Shown here: piece after piece, positions 9,867-17,760 of the stretch
How positions within the stretch are numbered: the stretch's first letter is position 1
Layout: every line of letters begins with the position of its first letter
NCBI GenBank assembly: GCA_004565275.1
Contig: SDOX01000121.1
Span: 339,800 to 403,799 of the forward strand
DNA: 64,000 bases
From: Nannochloropsis salina CCMP1776
Lineage: Eukaryota > Sar > Eustigmatophyceae > Eustigmatales > Monodopsidaceae
Direction of reading: 5' to 3'
Made by a program: the position numbers and the translations under genes
The notes under the pieces: generated by a model
The model's input: the letters and a program-made list of their open reading frames with translations, nothing else
The model's database searches: none
What the model was told of the DNA's origin: nothing

Positions 9867-10401
9867 GGTTTTTGGACGCTCGGGAGGAAAGCCCCTGCCC
9901 GCCTCGCACCTGACAGCCCGCGGGACCTGAAAGCAAACAGCGTGTAGGGTGATCGTGGGGATGAGAAAAGCTTTCGCTGTGATCATGTAAGGTAAAATTT
10001 GGCATGAACATGTAGGAGCATGGCCGGAGACGATGGTACGGGAGGAAATAAGGGGAAAACATGGGGGTAGAGCGAGGCTCGGAGAGACTGGAGAGGGGAG
10101 GTAAATGGGATGGGCGGCAGCGCGCCCGAACGCCATGCTTGCGTTCTGTCGACCCTTTTCTCACGTGGGACCGACGTGCGTAGGTTGGAATGTTTTTTTT
10201 GGCTACTGGACGGCCACTGGCTTTGTAAAGGCTATGGTTTAGCAAGGCTGCCAGACCTGGCTTTGAGCATGTAGTCTACTGCCTCCTCCCCTCTGCCATC
10301 TTGTCACCCAATCGGGATGGCATTTACCGTCTGATTTAAATCATTTAAATTTCATTTTCTCCTTCAAACCACCACTAGAGTAATTTTCGACGTGTACAAG
10401 C
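9867..10401. promoter_or_regulatory. Divergent promoter region RPB9 / TIM10
   Basis: 535 bases between two divergent starts. A paired AT motif, ATTTAAAT-C-ATTTAAAT (10334-10350), lies 51 bases upstream of the TIM10 start codon. Nothing else was recognised. Confidence 0.4.
10334..10350. promoter_or_regulatory. Paired ATTTAAAT palindrome upstream of TIM10
   Basis: Two perfect copies of the palindrome ATTTAAAT separated by one C stand out in a mixed-composition flank. The distance to the start codon (51 bases) suits a core promoter or initiator-proximal element, but the function is inferred from position only. Confidence 0.35.
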
Positions 10402-10917
10402 ATGAGTAGCTTTTTTGGAGGTGGAGGCGGCGCTCAGCCTTCCTCTGCGAGCAACCAGCAATTGAAGATGGCCAAAGCGGAGGTTAAGATGTACTCGGAT
10501 CTGTTCAATAAGTAAGTCGCATGCATCCGCCACTGGCTCTTTCATCTTTTCCCTTCTCATGAACGGTTTTAGTTGCAGTAAGTGTGCATGGGTATTCCTC
10601 GCGACGGGTTGGGCATCTGACGCCGTTTTCGTGATGGGAAAAGAGGAGGCTCATGGCATGTCTCAGTCCCGCTCTCATTCTGACTCGCGCATCCACGCCC
10701 TTCATTTTTTCACAGAATGTGCTCTCTTTGTTTTGAAAAATGTGTGGCGCGGTACAATGACACGGACCTAAATTTGGGCGAGATGTCGTGTGTAGATCGC
10801 TGCGTCGGGAAGTACCTGGAGTCGCACATGAAGGTTGGGGAGGTATTGAAGAACTTTGAAGAGCAGGCCAAGCAACAACAGCAAGCGCAAGCCGGAATCC
10901 CGCCTGCCTCTGGATGA
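10402..10917 (+). CDS. TIM10: Small TIM chaperone, TIM10 type
   Basis: Two exons, 10402-10511 and 10716-10917, join in phase 2 (GTAAGT donor, TTTTTTCACAG acceptor) to give 103 residues. The twin CX3C motifs are CFEKC and CVDRC, 15 residues apart, with [17 protein letters not shown] matching the Tim9/Tim10 fold. These proteins form a hexamer in the mitochondrial intermembrane space and carry hydrophobic inner-membrane precursors. The flexible N-terminus is Gly/Ser-rich and the tail is Gln-rich (AKQQQQAQ). An extra Cys precedes the first motif (MCSLCFEKC). TIM10 is favoured over TIM9 by [10 protein letters not shown]; the paralogue choice is moderately sure. Confidence 0.88.
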
Positions 10918-11353
10918 AAGTGGACTTTTGCGGCCTGAGAGGTGGAATGACTCGAGAAAGAGGGGCAGAAACGTGGTGGCACAATAAAGAGTGGAATTGT
11001 AAATATGGTAGGCCTGACATGCTTGGGAAGAAAAATGCAAGGAGAGAGAGGGAGAGGTCATGAATCTAGAAAGAGATGGGAAGGATGGGTGCACTGCGTG
11101 TAGAGGGAATCTCACAAGAGGAAGCAGGGCATGTCTGTATGCATGGAGCAGAGGACGTATTGTATCGAGGTCTGCCAGGCATGGTGACAGGAAGCGAGTA
11201 CGGAAACGTGCAGGCAAAGAAGTTCTCTGTCCAATGCAGCATCAATGATGCAAGTCTAAGAACGTTCTAGAATTTTCGTCTATTTTCCCACCGTTGTGAT
11301 CTGTAAATGTAGCCCTACTTTCCCTTTGACTCCAGCTTACTGTTACACAAATT
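10918..11353. other. Convergent 3' region TIM10 / CHMP3
   Basis: 436 bases with no supported gene, repeat or structured element; presumably the two 3' UTRs. Confidence 0.45.
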
Positions 11354-12218
11354 TTACAGCGCATTCAAGCGTTCCTTCATTTTCTTAAGCTCCATCTCCT
11401 CCCTCTCTTCATCCATCCCAGCTTCCTCTCCTACCGCCTCCCCCGCCTCCTGCACGGGCTTCATGGGCTCGACTGGCGCGTCGCTCATCACATTGAAGGC
11501 AAGCTCTTCCAGCACCTTTTGCACCTCCATGTCCACCTCGTCCTCATCCGTGATATCCACGCTATCCATGGCGTCTCCTACCATTTCCTCCACCAAGCCC
11601 GCTCTCTCCATCTCCCGAGCCATCTCCTGGCACACTTTACTCAACTCAGGGATCTTTACCAAGGCGTTCAAGGTCTTCAGTACATCCGCCGATTTCTGCA
11701 TGCAGCCCGCCACCTTGATGGTAGACATTTGCATCTGAATCTGCATTTGTACCGAGGCGAGCATGGCTTTCCCACCCACCATCTTCTCGCGTGTTTTCCG
11801 TGAGCGAACCAAATCCTTGGCCAAAATGGTCAATGCGCCGCGCCGAGTCTCCCCCTGCTTGGCAAGTTTTTGAATTTCTTTAGCAATTTTCTTCTCCTCC
11901 CGTTCGATATGGATCAGCGTTCGTTCTACCGATCGTATCTCTCGGCCGATGCTGCGCTTCAACTGGGTTGAAGGGGGGTCGATGAGATAGGGGAATGTTG
12001 GTGGTGGGTGACAAGTGCGTTGTGTCACAGAAACGCGTGTAGAAGTGGGCAATGTATGTAAGCCACACAGCGCTAGGGGAAAATATGGATCGCATCTTCT
12101 GGAAATACAACCCCGTGTCAGACAAGCTGCAGGCACCCCGGTCTTCATGCATCTCGAAACGCACCTTTTTGGCCTCCTCCAAGGGTTCAACTTTCTTTCC
12201 AAAGCCAAAAAATTCCAT
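11354..12218 (-). CDS. VPS24: ESCRT-III subunit VPS24/CHMP3
   Basis: Two exons, 12165-12218 (MEFFGFGKKVEPLEEAKK, donor GTGCGT) and 11354-11962 (after TTCAACCCAG), join in phase 0 to 220 residues, the family's usual size. The Snf7-type core is helical: an amphipathic start, then an ERTLIHIEREEKKIAKEIQ basic helix, LAKDLVRSRK, and the VPS24-like VAGCMQKSADVLKTLNALVKIPEL segment. The acidic second half ends in MELKKMKERLNAL, a MIT-interacting (MIM1-like) motif recognised by VPS4. The protein acts in membrane scission at endosomes, in cytokinesis and in membrane repair. The KIPEL and AGLVEEM stretches separate it from CHMP2. Confidence 0.9.
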
Positions 12219-13197
12219 GGTATCCCTAACGTACGGGTAAGCTACAGAGAGCAGGGCAGTGAGGGTAGAATCGAGGCAGCTTGGAAGACGGTGGGGGAGG
12301 TCGAGGTTCTCGCCCCCGGTCTCTGGCCAAGGCGGCGGTCCTGTGTATTGGATGATATGCTTCATACAACATCGAAAGGGGAGCCAAAAGGCCATGCTGC
12401 GCACACCACCCGATGAAAACGGTCACGCACGTGCCCTTCCCTGTCCTGACTCCATTGCACGCCTTTCTCATGCCTCGCTTGCACGCTCTTTTGCACGCCT
12501 GGCGGTGACCGGCCCGGCAGACCCTAAACCGTTACGCCGCTTTCTGCGTTTCTTTCCATGTCCCCCGCTCCCGCTGTTCAGCTCGCCCGTGTCCGGGCGT
12601 TGTGCACCGGCAACGTCCGTCTCACGTATTTGAAAGTCGTCGTGGTTTGAAATGGGCGTGAGTGAGTGTCTGCGTGAATGATTTTGGGTCCGATTGGCGT
12701 CGTGGCTCGCGCCAGTCGTGGAAGTGGGTTTAAACCCAGTGGGCCCGCCATGACATGCCCGACACACCCATGATCCTCAACATGGCATGGCCATGCCTCC
12801 GGATCTCGTTTTGTCGAGACTTAGACCGTGCAACATGCTTTCATGTATTTTTTCACGGGAAGTGCCTTTGCGGAGTTCTACTTTTCAGCGGTTCTTAATG
12901 ACTTAACTCAGCCTGGGGCCATCAGGAGGAGGGTAGATGAAATACATGCAACTTCCATACTGAAGCTGTTGTGCTTCACATGCTCAGCGCAATTCGACAA
13001 AGCTCTTTCGCCCTTTATTGCACGATTTGGTCGATTGTGGCAACTTGCAGTTCTTGTTTCCTTCCATTCCGATTCGCATGTCAAGCTGGTGAACAAACCG
13101 TCTCTCTCCCTTCATCGTCCCTAACTCAACTCCTCCCATTCTTTTGCGCACACAGGTCATAGTGCCTGTCAGCTGAAATCTTTGTTGTTCTGTCGTT
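12219..13197. promoter_or_regulatory. Divergent promoter region CHMP3 / TM9SF3
   Basis: 979 bases between divergent starts. It contains a perfect 14-base palindrome (12725-12738). Short open frames on both strands lack coding character and splice support, so I see no gene. Confidence 0.4.
12725..12738. promoter_or_regulatory. 14-base palindrome TGGGTTTAAACCCA
   Basis: A perfect inverted repeat in the shared CHMP3/TM9SF3 promoter, followed directly by GTGGGCCC. It may be a dimeric transcription-factor site. The role is inferred from symmetry and location alone. Confidence 0.3.
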
Positions 13198-15211
13198 ATG
13201 ATGGCCGCGTGCAGGAGGGTCGTCGCATTTGCCTTGCTCGTTAGCGCGGGCCTGGTGCACCGGGTAGCAGAGGCCGGGGAGCGCAACCATAAGTACGCCG
13301 AGGGTGACGAGGTCACGTTGTGGGTGAACAAAGTGGGTCCGTACCACAACCCGCACGAGACATACGAATACTACGATTTGCCATTCTGCAAACCTGTGGA
13401 AGGGGTGGAGACACGGCGGAGGAGCAACTCGCTCGGCGAGCAGCTGGAGGGACATGAACTGATGAACAGCGGGTACCTCCTGTCCTTTACGAAGGATGTG
13501 GCAAAGACCAAGGTCTGCTCGATGAAATTGAGCGCAGAGGATGCCAAGACCTTCGCCTCGGCCGTGGACAACCGGTACTGGTACCAGCTCTACCTGGACG
13601 ACCTTCCGCTCTGGGGCATGGTCGGAGAGGCGGACGAGACCGGCGCCCAGTCCATCTACACGCACCGGAAGCTGAGCTTGGGATACAACGGGCCCAACGT
13701 CATCGAAGTGAACATGACGAGCGAGAACCTGGTCCGGATCGAGGAGGGTGCCGATCTGGATTTCACGTACGAGGTGACCTGGATCCCAAGCACGACGGCC
13801 TTCGCCAACCGTTTCGACCGTTACTTGGACGTTGATTTCTTCGGACACCAGATCCACTGGCTCTCCATCTTCAATTCCACGATGATGGTCGTCTTCCTCT
13901 GCGGCCTGGTCAGCCTCATTCTGTTCAGAACCCTCCGGAACGACTTTGCGCGCTACGCCAAAGAGGACTTGGGGGGCCACGCGCCGGGACCCGAGCATGG
14001 GATCAGCGAAGAATCAGGCTGGAAACAGGTCCACGGAGACGTCTTCCGCGCGCCCTTGCACCTGATGTTCTTCTCGGCCCTCTACGGCATCGGCTGCCAA
14101 TTCCTGGCCCTGGTCTTGGTCGTGGTCGGGTGGGCCATCGCGGGCCCATTGCACGGGGACGTGTACGAGGAGCGGGGCGAGCTGGTCACCTCCGTCATCG
14201 TCGCCTACGCCTTGACCTGCCTGGTGGCGGGCTACACGTCCGGGTCGTACTACCGGCAGTTCTTCCCGACCCCGCGGTCGGAGCAGTCCTCCCAATGGCA
14301 GAAGACCATGCTCTTGACCGTCTTTCTCTTTCCCGTCCTCGTGCTCACGGTCGTCTTTGGCCTGAACATCATCGCCGAGTACTACGACACCACCCACGCC
14401 CTGCACCTGTCCACCATTTTCAAGGTGAGTGCCTGGTGCCACGCTGGGAAGGGGGGCGAGGAGAGCGCGGGAGGACGTGGTGTCCCCGGTGCCTCTGGGA
14501 CGAGCCCCCCCCCGCTTGCTCTCTCCTGCCTGCCTCCTATCCTCCTTTCCCGTCCCATTCCTCCTTCCCTCTCCACCTCTTTATGAACCTGCTGTTGCTA
14601 ACCCCGACATCTCCCTCCTCCCCTCCCCCCAGATCTTTGCCATCTGGCTCTTCGTCTCGCTCCCCCTGACCGTGGTGGGCACCCTCTTCGGCCGGCACTG
14701 GGCAGGGAAAGCCGACTTTCCTTGCCGCATCAACAGCATGGCGCGGCCTATTCCCCTCGGTCCTTGGTACACGCACCCCGCCCTCATCGCGGCCGTGACC
14801 GGCATCCTCCCCTTCGGCTCCATCTTCATCGAAATGTATTTCATTTTTACTAGCTTCTGGAACTACAAGTTCTACTACGTCTATCACTTCCTCCTCCTCG
14901 TGTACCTGATCCTGATGGTGGTGAGCATCTGCACTACCATCGTCGCGGTCTACTTCCTCTTGAACGTGGAGAACTACCACTGGCAGTGGCTCTCCTTCAT
15001 GGCATCCGGATCCACAGCCGGCTACGTCTTCCTCTACTCCATCTACTACTTCGCCGTGAAGACGCAAATGACGGGTCTTCTCCAGACGGCCTTCTACTTT
15101 GGCTATACTTTCGTCTTCTGCGCGGGGCTCTTCCTTTTGTGCGGAGCCTTGGGGGTGATCGGCGGGTCCTTGTTCGTGAGGAGGATTTATTCCGGGCTGA
15201 AGATAGATTAG
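13198..15211 (+). CDS. TM9SF3: Nonaspanin TM9SF3 (EMP70 family)
   Basis: Two exons, 13198-14424 and 14633-15211, join in phase 0 (GTGAGT donor, CCTCCCCCCAG acceptor), giving 601 residues. A signal peptide (about 1-26) precedes the lumenal domain with VGPYHNPHETYEYYDLPFC, NHYWYQ-like NRYWYQLYLDDLPLWG and GWKQVHGDVFR, all TM9SF3 signatures. Nine membrane segments follow, including the near-invariant GSIFIEMYFIFTSFW and YYVYHFLLLVYLIL. The C-terminus RRIYSGLKID carries a KxD/E-type Golgi retention signal. The protein works in the Golgi/endosome system, where nonaspanins sort glycine-rich membrane proteins. Two adjacent ATGs (13198 and 13201) give the same leader. Confidence 0.95.
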
Positions 15212-15886
15212 ATTAGAGTGGGGGTTGGGGGCGTGCAGGCTGGCGTGGGAGAAAATGGGCAGGGAGGGACGGGCAGCACGGGCTGGGGAAAGGGTCTTAT
15301 TTCTTGAGGGGCCATGGAAACAGAGGGGAGGAGAAATGCCGGTGGTTCTGTGGAGAAGGATGAGCGTGGGCGACGGACCCCGGTGGGCGAAGAGATTGGG
15401 AGGAGGGCGAGGTATCGGTGGAGGGATGTGCTTGGCTTGTATATCGACCAACGAGGGGCTACGGAGGGCTGTTTGGTGTCATGGCGTTCCTTGGATGCGG
15501 GCATGGGAGGAGGGATGAGAAGGCGTGCGAAAGGAAAAAGGTGTCATAAAGGGGCGGTAAAGCATTCAGACGCAGATAGCAAAAGGACTTGAGTTTATAA
15601 ACCAAACAATGTGGCATTGATGTCCAAACACCTAACGTTGGGAACGAAACGGGCCACCCCTCTGAAGGAGATCAACGCGTTCGCGTCCGCTTTACCCTCA
15701 ATCCGCGCATTGCGTACTTTTTACCGGCAAGTCCTTCCCTTGCCCATCTGTCTTCCAGGAAGCACCGCGCCGTACCCTTCCACCACCCCTTCATTTCTCT
15801 TCGCACACCTCGCTCCTCTCGCGCCCCTCCACGCATAAAGCCTGGGCGCCAGGCCCTCGCTCTCACCCAGACCACCCTCACCGTCG
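15212..15886. other. Convergent 3' region TM9SF3 / ferredoxin-MBL gene
   Basis: 675 bases. Short frames on both strands mirror GC-rich composition, and no splice-supported exon was found. The region appears non-coding. Confidence 0.45.
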
Positions 15887-17254
15887 CTAACCACCACTGA
15901 GCCTCGCGCCTCTCCGCCCCCCCTCCGCCCACCCAACCCCCACTGCCACACCCAACACAAAAGAGGTGAGCCCAAGCGCAACTCCTGTGCCTCTATCTAT
16001 CTTACACAGCGCCTGCAACATCGCGCCTAGCCCCGAGCCTGGTCCTCCCCCCCCCTCTGACACAGCCCCCGCCGGCCCGGCGTAACATGGGATCGCCAGC
16101 CTGGAGCCTGGGGGTAGGACCAGATTGTCCGCGAGCCAACGTAGCCACTTCCGTCGACTGGTCACCCGCGTCGTCGCCCACAGACGAAAGCGCCCGGACG
16201 GGGTCCGGCCGTCGGGGAAGCCCGAGGCCCATTGGAGGGCCGCGGCCAAGCTTTCGCGCGCCTCCCCTGGAGTCGGGAACCGGTAGGGCTCTCCATGACC
16301 GGGCAAGACCCAGGAAAAGGCACTGGAGTGACGGAGCAGACGGCGCCAAGATGCCTGCTGCCGGGACCATGACTCCCAGCACTGAAGGCGGAAGCCGACC
16401 AGGTGGCCCACCGCCCGCGAGTAATGGAGGGAGTCCCCCGTGCAGAGGAACTTCTCCTTGTAAAGGACGTAGATGGAGCCCGGCGTGTGCCCCGGCCCAT
16501 GGATCAGCTCCAGCTCGTCTTCCCACCCGGGCAAGGAACAGACCAAGGGCGGCGCCGCGTCATGGATACCTTCGTCGGCAGTCCGCGCGGTCTCTCCGCC
16601 CTGCAGCTTGATTTCAAAGTCCTGCGTGTCGTCATTAAAATCGTCGGCGTGCATCACCCGCTGGACGTTGGGAAATGCCTCTTTCCAGGCCCGATGGAGG
16701 CTTACATGGTCAATGTGCGTGAAAATAATGTAGTCCAACCCTCCCAGGGCCCGCACCCTGTCCACAAGGGCCTCCTCCGGGTCGGGGGTATCCACCAATA
16801 TGTTTCTACCTCGCTTATTGCCCTGCCCCACAATCAGGTACGAGGCCCCACCGAAAAGTTTCTTGGACGGGGGCCCTCCAACGTATACGTTTTCATCCAG
16901 GAGCTTCGGATACCCTTCCGTCAATGGTCGCGCTTTCAAGGTTTTGGGCCGCTTTACCCACTTGACCGCATGCACGGGGCAAGCCATCACCGCCTCTCGC
17001 ACTTGTTCCGCTTCTTCCATCGACCGAAGCGGCCTGCCTGCCACTTCTGTGAAGATGGTGGGGTCACGCGAGGTCCGCCGTGCCTCCAGGAAGATGTCAG
17101 GCGCCAGGACTCGGCAGGTCGTACACCCGGTGCAGCTGTTCAGGATGGCCACGCTCCCAAAATGTTGCGTGTCTGACACGAGTGGCATTGCAACGATGTC
17201 CTCCACATCGCGTACAACAGCTGGACAAGGTGAAGGTGGAAGGGAACCCCTCAT
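15887..17254 (-). CDS. Ferredoxin-metallo-beta-lactamase fusion with C-terminal membrane segment
   Basis: A 455-residue single-exon protein. An N-terminal ferredoxin-like module (about residues 38-105) has CTGCTTC and, downstream, MACPVHAV, enough for one [4Fe-4S] or [3Fe-4S] cluster. A metallo-beta-lactamase fold follows: GGASYLIV, ILVDTPDP, then FTHIDHVSLH in place of the usual HxHxDH, then HGPGHTPGS, CTGDSL and VLPGHGEPYR. A hydrophobic stretch near the C-terminus (GLTSFVLGVAVGVGW) may anchor it in a membrane. Plant and algal relatives (plastid MBL proteins such as Arabidopsis At1g29700, from memory) combine the same two modules with a similar THxDDV-like motif. Substrate unknown. The start is ATG 17252-17254; a second Met about residue 23 is also possible. 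Confidence 0.82.
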   Translation of the reverse strand: MRGSLPPSPCPAVVRDVEDIVAMPLVSDTQHFGSVAILNSCTGCTTCRVLAPDIFLEARRTSRDPTIFTEVAGRPLRSMEEAEQVREAVMACPVHAVKWVKRPKTLKARPLTEGYPKLLDENVYVGGPPSKKLFGGASYLIVGQGNKRGRNILVDTPDPEEALVDRVRALGGLDYIIFTHIDHVSLHRAWKEAFPNVQRVMHADDFNDDTQDFEIKLQGGETARTADEGIHDAAPPLVCSLPGWEDELELIHGPGHTPGSIYVLYKEKFLCTGDSLHYSRAVGHLVGFRLQCWESWSRQQASWRRLLRHSSAFSWVLPGHGEPYRFPTPGEARESLAAALQWASGFPDGRTPSGRFRLWATTRVTSRRKWLRWLADNLVLPPGSRLAIPCYAGPAGAVSEGGGGPGSGLGAMLQALCKIDRGTGVALGLTSFVLGVAVGVGWAEGGRRGARLSGG

Positions 17255-17760
17255 GACTTCAGGCTTAGGCAGGAGGTTGCTAAAGGATCTGTACTAAGCC
17301 ATAGGACGCGCAAATAACCCTGCGAAAACCACGAGTGCGATTGTCGGGAAAAAATGAGTAAGAGATACCATGTCCACAAGCCAAACAAGCAGGGATCCAA
17401 CCTTCTAGTACCCAATGTGGTGTTCCGGGGAGGGAGGCAATCACCCCCCGCCCCCCCGCCTCAGCGAATGTCGGGGCAATTTACGTCACCGAATGTTTGA
17501 GAGAGGCCCCACGTAGACACATCCTGTCCACTCCCATTTTCCGTGGTCGTGTCCGGACCACGCTCCCCATGCGTGTCGGATCATGTCGATAGTGTGGTTA
17601 ATCGAGTAAGTTGTGCGTGCGAACGGTGTAATTGTGGTCAGGGTGTGTAGCGGGTCTGATTTACATGAAACTCGGGCGTGACCCATGACCAAGCGAAAAG
17701 CGCGCTCCCTCCATTTCCATATATTCACTCACATGCACCGTACAACCCGCTCCAGGGGCG
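17255..17760. promoter_or_regulatory. Divergent promoter region ferredoxin-MBL / sirtuin
   Basis: 506 bases with no supported gene. A C-run cluster lies at about 17445-17460. Imperfect GTGTCGG/GTGTCCGG words occur around 17545-17580. No known motif can be assigned. Confidence 0.35.

Noticed and set aside
12259-12633. Open frames on both strands upstream of CHMP3
   Set aside because: GC-driven frames in a promoter region, without coding-like composition or splice borders.
14537-15451. Minus-strand 304-codon frame opposite TM9SF3 exon 2
   Set aside because: Antisense shadow of conserved membrane-protein codons; His/Asp/Glu-rich composition mirrors the sense strand.
16403-17176. Plus-strand frame opposite the ferredoxin-MBL gene
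   Set aside because: No domain, and the opposite strand carries clear Fe-S and MBL motifs.
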